DNA from: Liolophura sinensis
Lineage: Eukaryota; Mollusca; Polyplacophora; Chitonida; Chitonidae
Assembly (NCBI RefSeq): GCF_032854445.1
Contig: NC_088307.1
Span: 28,738,484-28,802,483 of the forward strand
Length of the DNA stretch: 64,000 bases
Reading direction: 5' to 3'
The notes beneath the pieces were generated by a model. It was not told the DNA's origin. It did no database searches and saw only the letters and a list, made by a program, of their open reading frames with translations. Below are positions 36,330 to 50,889 of this stretch, one piece after another (position 1 is the first letter of the stretch; each line of letters begins with the position of its first letter). The position numbers and the translations under genes were made by a program.

Positions 36330-39300
36330 GATATGTCCTACCAATGTGATATGTTCTACCAATGTGATATGTCCTAACAATATATATGTTCTACCAATCT
36401 GATATGTTCTATAAATGTGATATGTTCAACCAATGTGCTACCAATGTGGTATGTCCTACCAATATGATATGTTCTACCAATCTGATATGTTCTATCCATG
36501 TGATATGTTCAACCTATGTGATATGTCCTCCCAATATGATATGTTCTACCAATCTGATATGTTCTAGCAATGTAATATGTTCTACCAATGTGATATGTCC
36601 TACCAATGTGATATGTCCTACCAATGTGATATGTTCTACCAATCTGATATGTTTTATAAATGTGATATCTCCTACCAGTGTAATATATTCTACCAATCTG
36701 AATTGTTCTATCAATGTAATATGTTCAACCAATGTGATATGTCCTACCAATATGATATGTCCTACAAATGTGATATGTTCTACCAATGTGACATGTCCTA
36801 TCACTGTATTATGTTCTACCATTGTGATATGTCCTTCCAATGTGATATGTCCTATCAATGTAATATGTTATACCAGTGTAATATATACTACCAGTATGAT
36901 ATGTTGTACCAATGTGATAAATCCCACAAGTGTGATATGTTCTACCAATGTGATATGTTCTACCAGTGTGATACCTCCGACCAATGTGATCTGTCTTACC
37001 ACTGTGATATGTTCTACCAGCGAGACATGTTCTACCAATGTAATATATCCTATCTGTGTGATATCTTACACCAATGTGATATCTTCCACCAATCTGATAT
37101 CTTCTACCAATGTCACATGTCTTACCAATGTGATATGTTCTACCAGGGTGATATCTTCTACCAGTGTGATGTCTTCTCCCAATGTTATATCTTCTAGCAA
37201 TGTGAAATGATCTACTAGTGTGATATGTTCTACCAATGATATATGTCCTACCAGTGTGATATGTTCTACCAACGTGATATGTTCTAACAGTGTGATATGT
37301 TCTACGAATGGGATATGTTCTACTACTATGTTATTTTCCACCATTGTGAAATGTAAAATATCCTACCAATGTGTTAAGTCCTACAAGTGTGATATGTTCT
37401 ACCAATGTGATATGTTCCACCAGTGTGATATGTTCTACTAATGTAATATGTTCTACCAATGTGATATGTCCTGCCAATGTGATATGTCCTACCAATATGA
37501 TATGTTCTACCAATGTGATATGTCCTACCAATGTGATATGTTCTACCAATGTGATATGTTCTACTTATGTGACATGTCCTACCAGTGCAATATGTTCTAC
37601 CAATGTAATATGTTCTACCAATCTGATATGTTCTATCAATGTGATATGTTCTACCAATGTGATATGTGATATGACCTACAAATGTGATATGTCCTACAAT
37701 TGTGATATGTTCTACCAATGTGTTATGTTCTACCAGTGTGATATCTCTTACCAGTGTGATATGTTCTACCAGCGTGACATGTTCTACCAGTGTTACATGT
37801 CCTACCAGTGTGATATGTCCTACCAGTACATGTTGGACTAATGTGATATGTTCTGCCAATGTAGTATGTTTTTCAACTGTGTTATTTTCAACCAATGTGA
37901 TATGTCCTACCAATATGATATGTTCTACGAATGTGATAAATCCCACAAGTGTGATATGTTCTACAAATGTGATATGTTATACCAGTGTGATACTTCCGAC
38001 CAATGTGATATGTTTTACCAATGTGATATGTTGTATCAGTGTGATATAGCCAACCAGTATATGTCCGACTAATGTGATATGTTCTACCAATATAATATGT
38101 CAAACCAGAGTGATATGTTCTACCAATGTGATATGTCCTACCGGTGTGATATCTTTAACCAGTTTTGTATCTTCTACCAATGTGACATGTCTTACCAATG
38201 TGATATGTTCTACCAGTGTGATATCTTCTACCAGTGTGATGTGTTCTCCCATTGTTATATGTTCTACCAATGTGATATGTTCTACCAATATAATATGTTC
38301 TACCAGCGTGATATGTACTACCAGTGTGATATGTACTACCAGTGTGATATGTTCTACCAATGTGATATGTCCTACCAATGTGATATGTTCTACCAATGTG
38401 ATATGTTCTACCAATGTGATATGTCCTACCAATGTGATATGTTCTACCGATGTGATATGTTCTACCATTGTGATATGTACTACCAGTGTGATATGTTCTA
38501 CCAACATCATATGTTCTACCAATGTGATATGTTCTACCAATGTGATATGCTCTACCAATGTGACATGTTCTACCAGTGTGATATGCTCTACCAATGTGAC
38601 ATGTTCTGTCATGTGATATGTTCTACTAATGTGATATGTCCTGCTAATATGATATGTCCCACCAATGTGATATGTGATATGTCGTACGAGTGTGATATGT
38701 TCTACCAGTTTGATATGTTCTACTGATGTGATATGTTCTATCAGTGTGATGCATCGTACCAATGTGATATGTCCTACCAGCGTGACTTGTTCTAACAGCG
38801 TGCCCTGTTCTACCAATGTGTTGTGTAATATTAGTGTGATATGTTCTACGAAGGTGATATGTCCTACCAATGTCATTTGTTCTAGCAATGTGATATGTCC
38901 AATCAATGTTATATTTCCTACCAATGTGATATGTTCTACCAATGTGATATGTTCTACTAGTGTGATATGTTGTACCAATGTGATATGTTTTACCAGTGTG
39001 ATGTGTCCTACCAATGTGATATGTTCTACCAATGTAATATGTCCTACCAATGTGATATGTTCTACCAGTGTGATATGTTCTACGAATGTCATATGTCCTA
39101 CCAATGTCATTTGTTCTAGCAATGAGATATGTGCTGTCAATGTTATATGTCCTACTAATGTGATATGTTCTACCAATGTGATATGTTCTACCAGTGTGAT
39201 ATGTTGTACCAATGTGATTTGTCCTATCAATGTGATATTTTCTACTAATGTAAGATGTATTTCCAGTGTGATATGTTCCACGACTGTAATATCTTTTACC

Positions 39301-39556
39301 AATGCAATATGTTCTACCAATGTAAAATTTTTACCAGTTTGATATTTTCTACCAATGTGATATCTTTTTCCAGTGTAATATGTTCTACCAATATTATATG
39401 TTCTACCAATGTGATATGTTCTACCAGTGTGATATGTTCTACCAGTGTGATATCTTCAAACAATGTGATATGTTCTATCAATGTAATATGTTCTACCAGT
39501 GTGATATGTTCTACCAACGTGATATCTTCTACCATTGTGATATGTTTTACCATTAT
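36330..39556 (+). repeat. 18-bp minisatellite, array A(e)
   Basis: About 179 units and the counterpart of A(c), but with only one copy of the 774-bp block. Confidence 0.95.
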
Positions 39557-39922
39557 GGTTCATCTTCAAGAACAACCTTCCGAGCAGAGCTGGCTATAGT
39601 CCACAACTAATGCTTCCAAGTCAGGAAGCCTGGTGTATTTAGATATATTTTTGTTTGCTCCTTTTGGCTACACATTTTGCTTTTTCTGCTTTTTAAGTGG
39701 TATGAATTGGTAGGACAGCCTTCAAAGTGTTATTCTAGGAGTACATTTTCATGTTTTTTGACGAAATAACACCTAGTTATGAATTCATGTTACTGAATAA
39801 TTATACTGGTGGAAACTTTCTTGCACGAGCGTCCTGGTAACAGGATGGGAATTGTTGAAGTCAACCATTTTCATGTCAGAGTCAACTACATCTACATAAG
39901 TGCAGGAATTTAGCCAACTCAC

Positions 39923-40048
39923 CCAAACACCTTCCAAAAAGAAGGTCCAATCGGTATCCATTGACACACTGTTTCAGACATGTGTATGATCCCACGGAAT
40001 TCTGACACACCCTTAACCCACACAGATCCTCATCGCACTCGTTTATAT
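39923..40048 (-). CDS. cbEGF exon (INEC type), copy 5
   Basis: An intact 126-bp exon, phase 1-1, same sequence as copy 3 (21447-21572). Donor GTGAG lies at plus 39918-39922 and the AG acceptor at plus 40049-40050. The encoded domain has the L-D-L-L-F-G-R-C ending. Because the surrounding 18.5 kb is also nearly identical to copy 3's surroundings, this may be a recent duplicate or a redundantly assembled haplotype. Confidence 0.82.
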
Positions 40049-40915
40049 CTGAAGCGATGAAACATACAGGACATTCATTGTAAAATTTCAGACAACCTAC
40101 AAAATCAATGTGGCATTCTCTATATCTAGCCCATTATTCTATGGGCAAATCAGACCTCTGACCGTAACAATACCAAATGTGGACAATTTACAATTTTGTG
40201 ATAAATTTGCACAAAGATATTGTAAAAGGGAGTGTTTGTATCCATAGTGGCTTTATAAATAAGACATTATCCCCTTCCTGAGTACACTTACTTTTAGTTA
40301 AAAAATCGGCGATAGATACAGACTGAGGAAAATGTGATGATAAGTCTGAGACTCACAAAAAATACTGAGGAGATTAAATGTTTCATACTTTACATTCAAA
40401 GTTCGGCATTCATACCTAAAGCATTTGGTGTTAACAATTGCTAGTTTTGTTCGCAAATAAATCAGTCAATATGGCCTGGAATTTTTTCATAGATTAATTC
40501 AATTTAAGCAATTAAGTAACGTCAAACAGGCTATGCTAGAGAACTGCGGCAAAAAGCCATACTGTTAAATCCGATGAAACAGATACCATGTGCAAAGCTG
40601 AGACTGATATTTCATGATAAGAAATTATTGGTTTTTTTTTTGATATAATAGCATAATTTCAGTTGGTCATAATATAGGGATGTCAATTCAGAAATGCTTT
40701 AAAAACAGGGAAAACTAGTTTTTGTTGCACACAGCTTTCACACTTTGAGGACAACAGGCAATCTGCCCGAGTACCAGGTTTGTGAATGTAACGATTCAGA
40801 GCGATTAATGTGGAAGCTAAGCAGGGAATGTGGCTGACCGATCCCTCGACTATTCCTGTGTTAAACTGTAGTTTTCATGTTGAATTGGCTCTTGTCATTA
40901 AGAAAATTGCTTTTT

Positions 40916-41211
40916 CGTCGGTGGCCTAATGGTTAGATCGTCTGCCTCAAAGTCGAGAGACCTGAGATAATACGCGGCTCAGGTGTTATCAAAGATATTA
41001 AAATGGTATTTCCTGCAGCCTCACTTGGGGCTCTGAGAGGTTAGAACAAACAAACAGGACTGGCTGGTTCGTTGTTAATAGATGCGACTGGGTGGGGTGC
41101 TCTAACCTCCCAGTGCTGAGCGCAATTGTTAGTCTTTGGTATATGACGCGACGCGGATTTGATCCCAGGTCTCCCTACTTCGAGTGTATTAACACCATTA
41201 TTTAAAAAAAA
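40916..41211 (+). mobile_element. tRNA-like SINE candidate, copy 4
   Basis: Same element as 22441-22736. Confidence 0.45.
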
Positions 41212-41711
41212 CACTTTCTCTGCGATATGTACCAATGTGATATACCGAGCTTTAGGGGAAATCTCGAAAACTCCCTCATTTTAAGCTCTGAAGTTTTGGG
41301 CAACCAGCGGTAAACTAAACTTGTCTGGTAAACTAATACATTTTTGGCTTTTTAAGTGCTATCATTTTGTGGGACAGTCTTCAAAGTTTCATTCTACTTC
41401 TAAATGTTCACGTTTTTGACGAAACGAATTCGGATACACACTAGGCAAAAGTAATGAAAAGTCCAGATTCACCGACCTTTTTGGGTTTGAACTCTGTCAG
41501 CTGGTTATTAATTTTGAGAAAAATTCAATGGTCAAATTCCTGACCGATGTCTTAGGAGACAATAGTTATTAGACTCGGAGGGTTCGGGGTTCGCAGATGT
41601 AGGGACAGTGCTGTGAGGCCATTAACATTAGCGTGTGTGTGCATGTAAATGGGAAATTCATTGTGGACTGTGGCCAGCTTGTGTCATCTATGTGTCCTTC
41701 TGGTCACTAAG

Positions 41712-44700
41712 GCGATTGACATGTATTGCTGGTTATTAGGAGCCCGACTGTGGTCTTTGGTGCAGACGGTTGACATGTATTGTTGGTGATTAGGAGCATG
41801 ACTGTGGTCTTTGGTCCAGACGGTTGACATGTATTGTTGGTGATCAGGAGCCTGACTGTGGTCTTTGGTCCAGACGGTTGACATGTATTGTTGGTGATTA
41901 AGAGCTTGACTGTGGTCTTTGGACCCAACGGTTGACATGTATTGTTGGTGATCAGGAGCATGACTGTGGTCGCTGGTCCAGACGGTTGACATGTATTGCT
42001 GGTGATCAGGAGCCTGACTGTGGTCTTTGGTAGAGACGGTTGACATGTATTGCTGGTGATTAGGAGCATGACTCTGGTCGCTGGTCCCAACGGTTGACAT
42101 GTATTGTTGGTGATCAGGAGCCTGACTGTGGTCTTTGGTCCAGACGGTTGACATGTATTGTTGGTGATTAGGAGCCTGACTGTGGTCGCTGGTCCAGACG
42201 GTTGACATGTTTTGTTGGTGATCAGGAGCCTGACTGTGGTCTTTGGTCCAGACGGTTGACATGTATTGCTGGTGATTAGGAGCCTGACTGTGGTCGCTGG
42301 TCCAGATGGTTGACATGTATTGCTGGTGAGCAGGAGCTTGACTGTGGTCGCTGGTCCAGACGGTTGACATGTATTGTTGGTGATCAGGAGCCTGACTGTG
42401 GTCTTGGTCAAGACGGTTGACATGTACTGCTGGTGATTAGGAGCCTGAGTGTGGTCTTTGGTCCAGACGGTTGACATGTATTGTTGGTGATTAGGAGCTT
42501 GACTGTGGTCGCTGGTCCAGACGGTTGACATGTATTGTTGGTGATTAGGAGCCTGACTGTGGTCGCTGGTCCAGACGGTTGACATGTATTGTTGGTGATC
42601 AGGAGGCTGACTGTGGCCTTGGTCCAGACGGTTGACATGTACTGCTGGTGATTAGGAGCCTGACTGTGGTCGCTGGTCCCAACGGTTGACATGTATTGTT
42701 GGTGATTAGGAGCCTGACTGTTGTCTTTGGTCCAGACGGTTGACATGTATTGTTGGTGATTAGGAGCCTGACTGTGGTCTTTGGTCCAGACGGTTGACAT
42801 GTATTGCTGGCGATCAGGAGCCTGACTGTGGTCGCTGGTCCAGACGGTTGACATGTACTGCTGGTGATTAGGAGCCTGACTGTGGTCGCTGGTCCAGACA
42901 TTTGACATGTATTGTTGGTGATTAGGAGCATGACTGTGGTCTTTGGTCCAGACGGTTGACATGTATTGCTGGTGATTAGGAGCATGACTGTGGTCAATGG
43001 CCTTGACCGTTGACATGTATTGTTGGTGAGCAGGAGCCTGACTGTGGTCTTTGGTCCAGACGGTTGACATGTATTGTTGGTGATTAGGAGCCTGACTGTG
43101 GTCGCTGGTCCCAACGTTTGACATGTATTGTTGGTGATTAGGAGCCTGACTGTGGTCGCTGGTCCAGACGGTTGACATGTATTGTTGGTGATTAGGAGCC
43201 TGACTGTGGTCGCTGGTCCAGACGGTTGACATGTATTGCTGGTGATTAGGAGCATAACTGTGGTCGCTGGTCCAGACGGTTAACATGTATTGCTGGTGAT
43301 TAGGGGCCTGACTGTGGTCGCTGGTCCAGACGGTTGACATGTATTGCCGGCGATCAGGAGCCTGACTGTGGTCGCTGGCCCAGACGATTGGCATTTGTCC
43401 TGGTGATTAGGAGCCTGACTGTGGTCTTTGGTCCAGACTCTTCACATGTATTGCCGGCGATTAGGAGCCTAACTGTGGTCGCCGGTCCAGACGGTTGACC
43501 TGTATTGTTGATGATTAGGAGCCTGACTGTAGTCTTCGGTCCAGACGGTTGACATGTATTGCTGGTGATTAGGAGCCCGACTGAGGTCGCTGGTCCAGAC
43601 GGTTGACATGTATTGCTGGTGATTATGAACTTGACTGTGGTCGCTGGCCCAGACGATTGACATTTGTCCTGGTAATTAGGAGCCTGACTGTGGTCTTTGG
43701 TCCAGACGGTTGACATGTATTGCCGGCGATTAGGAGCCTAACTGTGGTCGCTGGTCCAGACGGTGGACATGTATTGTTTGTGATTAGGAGGCTGACTGTG
43801 GTCGCTGGTCCAGACGGTTGACATGTATTGCCGGCGATTAGGAGCCTGACTGTGGTCGCTGGTCTAGACTATGGACATGTATTTGTAGTAATCAGGGGTC
43901 TGATTGTGGTCGCTGGTCCAGACGATTGACATATGTTGATGCTGATTTGTAACCTGACTGTGGTCGCTGGTCCCAACGGTTGACATGTATTGTTGGTGAT
44001 CAGGAGCTTGACTGTGGTCGCTGGTCCCAACGGTTTACATGTATTGTTGGTGATTAGTAGCCTGACTGTGGTCACTGGTCCAGACGGTTTACATGTATTG
44101 TTGGTGATCAGGAGCTTGACTGTGGTCGCTGGTCCAGACGGTTGACATGTATTGTTGGTGATCAGGAGCTTGACTGTGGTCGCTGGTCCCAACGGTATAC
44201 ATGTATTGTTGGTGATTAGGAGCCTGACTGTGGTCGCCGGTCCAGACGGTTGACATGTATTGTTGGTGATTAGGAGCCTGACTGTAGTCTTCCGTCCAGA
44301 CGGTTGACATGTATTGCTGGTGATTAGGAGCCCAACTGTGGTCGCTGGTCCAGACGGTTGACATGTATTGCTGGTGATTAGGAGCTTGACTGTGGTCGCT
44401 GGTCCAGACGGTTGACATGTATTGCCGGCGATTAGGAGCCCGACTGTGGTCGCTGGTCCAGACGGTTGACATGTATTGCCGGCGATTAGGAGCCTGACTG
44501 TGGTCGCTGGTCTAGACTATGGACATGTATTGGTAGTAATCAGGGGTCTGACTGTGGTTGCTGGTCCCAACGGTTTACATGTATTGTTGGTGATCAGGAG
44601 CTTGACTGTGGTCGCTGGTCAAGACGGTTGACATGTATTGTTGGTGATTAGGAGCTTGACTGTGGTCGCTGGTCCCAACGGTTGACATGTATTGTTGGTG

Positions 44701-45502
44701 ATCAGGAGCTTGACTGTGGTCGCTGGTCCAGACGGTTGACATGTATTGTTGGTGATTAGGAGCCTGACTGTGGTCACTGGTCCCAACGGTTTACATGTAT
44801 TGCTGGTGATCAGGAGCTTGACTGTGGTCGCTGGTCCAGACGGTTGACATGTATTGTTGGTGATTAGGAGCCTGACTGTGGTTGCTGGCCCAGACGATTG
44901 ACATATGTTGATGCTGATTGGTAACCTGACTGTGGTCGCTGGTCCCAAGGGTTGACATTTGTCCTGGTGATTAGGAGCCTAACTGTGGTCGCTGGCCCAG
45001 ACGATTGACATTTGTCCTGGTGATCAGGAGCTTGACTGTGGTCGCTGGTCCCAATGGTTGACATGTATTGTTGGTGATTAGGAGCCTGACTGTGGTCGCT
45101 GGTCCCAACGGTTGACCTGTATTGTTGGTGATTAGGAGCCTGACTGTAGTCTTCGGTCCAGACGGTTGACATGTATTGCTGGTGATTAGGAGCCCGATTG
45201 TGGTCGCTGGTCCAGACGGTTGACATGTATTGCCGGCGATTAGGAGCCTAACTGTGGTCGCTGGTCTAGACTATGGACATGTATTGGTAGTAATCAGGGG
45301 TCTGATTGTGGTCGCTGGTCCAGACGATTGACATGTATTGCAGGTGATTAGGAGCTTGACTGGGGTCGCTGGCCCAGACGATTGACATTTGTCCTGGTGA
45401 TTAGGAGCCTGACTGTGGTGGCTGGTCCAAACGGTTGACATGTATTGTTGGTGATTAGGAGCTTGACTGTGGTCGCTGGTCCCAACGGTTGACATGTATT
45501 GC
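41712..45502. repeat. 54-bp minisatellite, array B(d), long
   Basis: About 70 units, the counterpart of B(b), longer by one 53-bp unit inserted near 43388-43440. A few point differences are seen, such as GACTGTTGTC at 42716. Confidence 0.95.
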
Positions 45503-45785
45503 CGACTCACAGCGTTTGGTGATTTCATATAGCACAGACTGTGCAGTTCTTAGGACAAAGACACGGTCGCACAGGTAATGCACAGGTAATATGGTTATTT
45601 TGTTTACTTTTGAATCCTTAGGTGTCAGGGAGCAGCAATAAACGTCAGAGCGCTAAAGATGCTGATTGTTTGACATTTATTGACATTGGTGTTCCATTTA
45701 TTAATATCAGTACTTTATTTGTCGATAACAATAATTTATTGATGTTATCTATTCCAAGGGGATCCTCTTCGGCCGTAAATGGCAA

Positions 45786-45929
45786 GGTCTTCCAGCAACC
45801 TGCGGATGGTCGTGGGTTTCCTCCGGGCTCTGTCCGGTTTCCTTCCACTATAATGCTGGCCGCCATCGTATAAGTGAAATCTTCTTGAGTACGGTGTAAA
45901 ACACCAGTTAAATAAATACATGAATAAAT
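45786..45929 (+). mobile_element. SINE-like 3' tail, copy 4
   Basis: Same as 15944-16087 apart from point changes (CCTTCCACTATAATG). Confidence 0.55.
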
Positions 45930-46221
45930 ACTCCAAAGGGAGAAGTCATTGTTTGCACAACATATAGTCCTTATCACAATAAATACTACATAGACATCCT
46001 TGATACAGATAAAGCCATTTTTATTCAGTCATCCTTGGCATACAAATGACACTTAATACAAACTGTCACGTGATGTACATATTTCTTGATTTCAACAACT
46101 AGGGTGCATTTTTAAGTAGTAGTCGGAAAAGCTCTCCACAGACTTCATACATGGTATATTAATGACACTTAATGTGGGCTATCGTGTGATGTGCATATTT
46201 CTCGATACCAACACCAGGAGG

Positions 46222-46635
46222 CGATAAATGAATTAACGATATCGATAAACACCACTATTTATCGATATCGATAAATAGTGGTGTTTATCGATATCGATCA
46301 TTTCGCCTTTTCAGCCATCTGATAATTACTGCTCCTTCCTGACAAGTCGTAATGTTTCTAACCTAGTCCATTTTTTCCGACATAAGCACTGTGCACTGTG
46401 CTACAACAAATCACCGACCTAGGCCAGACAGCCCCTAATTCTGCTGCCTCATTTCTTCGAAGGCTGACCATGCTACGTCGGCCATTGTAAGTACAAATAT
46501 TTTTTTATTTTGCCTGTCTTTTTTAACGTCGTAGAGGGAGCAGATATTTCCATTAAAACCAACATTGAACTCACCGATATTTATAGATATCGCGATATCG
46601 AAAAGTATTTATTGATAGCACTAATTCATTTATCG
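46222..46635. mobile_element. Foldback/MITE-like element candidate, copy 4
   Basis: Same as copy 2 (27694-28107), with the palindrome-forming extra 26 bp. Confidence 0.45.
46237..46296. repeat. Perfect 60-bp palindrome, second copy
   Basis: Identical to 27709-27768. Confidence 0.92.
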
Positions 46636-46941
46636 ATCTCAAACAGCGATTTATCAATATCAATGAAGGATTGATCAATATTAATAAATATATATTGGTA
46701 GCGATAATTTATCCAATTATGTGATCAGACTCACATGTGTAGGATCATGCAGTCTTTCTGTGTACATTACGGTCCCGTCTGAGGACGAATGGGGAAGAAA
46801 TGCATTATTTATGTTGAAAGTCGTTTCATGGAAAGAGATGCGTTGAATCGCATCTTAGGTTATTGTAAACATGCTGTAACACGGAATCCCTGCCTAGGCT
46901 AGTTGGTTAACGCACCAAGTCCGTTTCACACAACTCCCGAA

Positions 46942-49900
46942 GATATGTCCTACCAATGTGATATGTTCTACCAATGTGATATGTCCTACCAATATATATG
47001 TTCTACCAATCTGATATGTTCTATAAATGTGATATGTTCAACCAATGTTCTACCAATGTGGTATGTCCTACCAATATGATATGTTCTACCAATCTGATAT
47101 GTTCTATCCATGTGATATGTTCAACCTATGTGATATGTCCTACAAATATAATATGTTCTACCAATCTGATATGTTCTAGCAATGTAATATGTTCAACCAA
47201 TGGGATATGTCCTACCAATGTGATATGTTCTACCGATGTGATATGTTCTACCAATCTGATAATTTTTATAAATGTGATATCTCCTACCAGTGTAATATAT
47301 TCTACCAATCTGAAATGTTCTATCAATGTGATATGTTCAACCAATGTGATGTGTCCTACCAATATAATATGTCCTACAAGTGTGATATGTTCTACCAATG
47401 TGACATGTCCTGTCACTGTATTATGTTCTACCATTGTGATATGTCCTTCCAATGTGATATGTCCTATCAATGTGATATGTTTTACCAGTGTAATATATAT
47501 TACCAGTATGATATGTTGTACCAATATGATAAATCCCGCAAGTGTGATATGTTCTACCAATGTGATATGTTCTACCAGTGTGATACCTCCGACCAATGTG
47601 ATCTGTCTTACCACTGTGATATGTTCTACCAGCGAGACATGTTCTACCAATGTGACATGTTCTACCAGTGTGATATATCCTACCACTATATGCTCGACTA
47701 ATGTGATATGTTCTACCAATATAATATGTCCTACCATGTCCTACCAATGTGATATGTCCTACCAGTGTGATATGTTCTAACAATATGATATGTGTTACCA
47801 TTGTAATTTGTTCTACCAGTGTAATATGTTCTACCAATGTGACAAATCCCACAAGTGTGATATGTTCTACCAATGTAATATGTACTATCTGTGTGATATC
47901 TTTCACCAATGTGATATCTTCCACCAATTTGATATCTTCTACCAATGTCACATGTCTTACCAATGTGATATGTTCTACCAGGGTGATATCTTCTACCAGT
48001 GTGATGTCTTCTCCCAATGTTATATCTTCTAGCAATGTGAAATGATCTACTAGTGTGATATGTTCTACCAATAATATATGTCCTACCAGTGTGATATGTT
48101 CCCCTAACGTGATATGTTCTAACAGTGTGATATGTTCTACAAATGGGATATGTTCTACTAATATGTTATTTTCCACCATTGTGAAATGTGAAAACTCCTA
48201 CCAATGTGATATGTCCTACAAGTGTGATATGTTTTACCAATGTGATATGTTCCACCAGTGTGATATGTTCTACTAATGTGATATGTTCTACCAATGTGAT
48301 ATGTCCTGCCAATGTGATATGTCCTACCAATATGATATGTTCTACCAATGTGATTTGTCCTACCAGTGTGATATGTTCTACCAATGTGATATGTTCTACT
48401 TATATGATATGTCCTACCAGTGCAATATGTTCTACCAATGTAATATGTTCTACCAATCTGATATGTTCTATCAATGTGATATGTTCTACCAATGTGATAA
48501 GTGATATGACCTACAAATGTGATATGTATTACAATTGTGATATGTTCTACCAATGTGTTATGTTCTACCAGTGTGATATCTCTTACCAGTGTGATATGTT
48601 CTACCAGCGTGACATGTTCTACCAACATTACATGTCCTACCAGTGTGATATGTCCTACCAGTAGGCTACATGTTGGACTAATGTGATATTTTCTACCAAT
48701 GTAATATGTCCTACCAATATGATATGTTCTACGAATGTGATAAATCCCACAAATGTGATATGTTCTACAAATGTGATATGTTATACCAGTGTGATACCTC
48801 CGACCAATGTGATATGTTTTACCAATGTGATATGTTGTATCAGTGTGATATAGCCAACCAGTATATGTCCGACTAATGTGATATGTTCTACCAATATAAT
48901 ATGTCCTACCAGAGTGATATGTTCTACCTATATGATATGTCCTACCAGTGTGATATCTTTAACCAGTTTTGTATCTTCTACCAATGTGACATGTCTTACC
49001 AATGTGATATGTTCTACCAGTGTGATATCTTCTACCAGTGTGATGTGTTCTCCCATTGTTATATGTTCTACCAATGCGATATTTTCTACCAATATAATAT
49101 GTCCTACCAGCGTGATATGTACTACCAGTGTGATATGTACTACCAGTGTGATATGTTCTACCAATGTAATATGTCCTACCAATGTGATATGTTCTACCAA
49201 TGTGATATGTTCTACCAATGTGATATGTCCTACCAATGTGATATGTTCTACCGATGTGATATGTTCTACCAGTGTGATATTTACTACCAGTGTGATATGT
49301 TCTACCAATATCATATGTTCTACCAATGTGATATGTTCTACCAATGTGATATGCTCTACCAATTTGACATGTTCTACCAGTGTGATATGCTCTACCAATG
49401 TGACATGTTCTGTCATGTGATATGTTCTACTAATGTGATATGTCCTGCTAATATGATATGTCCCACCAATGTGATATGTAATATGTCGTACGAGTGTGAT
49501 ATGTTCTACCAGTTTGATATGTTCCACTGATGTGATATGTTCTATCAGTGTGATATATCGTTCCAATGTGATATGTCCTACCAGCGTGACATGTTCCAAC
49601 AGCGTGCCCTGTTCTACCAATGTGTTGTGTAATATTAGTGTGATATGTTCTACGAAGGTGATATGTCCTACCAATGTCATTTGTTCTAGCAATTTGATAT
49701 GTCCTATCAATGTTATATTTCTTACCAATGTGATATGTTCTACCAATGTGATATGTTCTACTAGTGTGATATGTTGTACCAATGTGATATGTTTTACCAA
49801 TGTGATGTGTCCTACCAATGTGATATGTTCTACCAATGTAATATGTCCTACCAATGTGATATATTCTACCAGTGTGATATGTTCTACGAATGTCATATGT

Positions 49901-50397
49901 CCTACCAATGTCATTTGTTCTAGCAATGTGATGTGTGCTGTCAATGTTATATGTGCTACTAATGTGATATGTTCTACCAATGTGATATGTTCTACCAGTG
50001 TGATATGTTGTACCAATGTGATTTGTCCTATCAATGTGATATTTTCTACTAATGTAAGATGTTTTTCCAGTGTGATATGTTCCACGACTGTAATATCTTT
50101 TTACCAATGCAATATGTTCTACCAATGTGATATTTTTACCAGTTTGATATTTTCTACCAATGTGATATCTTTTTCCAGTGTAATATGTTCTACCAATATT
50201 ATATGTTCTACCAATGTGATATGTCCTACCAATATGATATGTTCTACCAGTGTGATATGTTCTACCAGTGTGATATGTTCTACCAATGTGATATCTTCAA
50301 ACAATGTGATATGTTCTATCAATGTGATATGTTCTACCAGTGTGATATGTTCTACCAACGTGATATCTTCTACCAGTGTGATATGTTTTACCATTAT
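46942..50397 (+). repeat. 18-bp minisatellite, array A(f)
   Basis: About 192 units, the counterpart of A(d). An extra T near 50100 changes the open frames relative to A(d), as expected for non-coding sequence. Confidence 0.95.
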
Positions 50398-50763
50398 GGT
50401 TCATCTTCAAGAACAACCTTCCGAGCAGAGCTGGCTATAGTCCACAACTAATGCTTCCGAGTCAGGAAGCCTGGTGTATTTAGATATATTTTTGTTTGCT
50501 CCTTTTGGCTACACATTTTGCTTTTTCTGCTTTTTAAGTGGTATGAATTGGTAGGGCAGCCTTCAAAGTGTTATTCTAGGAGTACATTTTCATGTTTTTT
50601 CACGAAATAACACCTAGTTATGAATTCCTGCTACTGAATAATTATACTGGTGGAAACTTTCTTGCACGAGCGTCCTGGTAACAGGAAGGGAATTGTTAAA
50701 GTCAACCATTTTTATGTCAGAGTCAACTACATCTACATAAGTGCAGGAATTTAGCCAACTCAC

Positions 50764-50889
50764 CCAAACACCTTCCGAAAAGAAGGTCCAATCGGTATCC
50801 ATTGACACACTGGTCCAGACATGTGTATGATCCCACGGAATTCTGACACACCCTTAACCCACACGGATCCTCATCGCACTCGTTTATAT
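50764..50889 (-). CDS. cbEGF exon (INEC type), copy 6
   Basis: An intact 126-bp, phase 1-1 exon. Donor GTGAG lies at plus 50759-50763 and the AG acceptor at plus 50890-50891. The product starts (D)INECDEDPCGLRVC, then QNSVGSYTCLDQC, and ends NGYRLDLLFGRCL. It is therefore like copy 4 up to NGYR and like copies 3 and 5 afterwards, a mosaic pattern. It is the most 5' recognised exon of the minus-strand gene in this window; no EGF exon was found between 50890 and 64000. Confidence 0.83.

Larger units (their letters stand above)
39557..41711. other. Linker 1, copy 4 (beta type)
   Basis: Near-identical to 21081-23236: EGF exon, diverged flank L, SINE candidate, array A relic and lead-in to array B. 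Confidence 0.75.
45503..46941. other. Linker 2, copy 4 (beta type)
   Basis: Counterpart of 26975-28413, including the palindrome. No gene seen. Confidence 0.75.
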
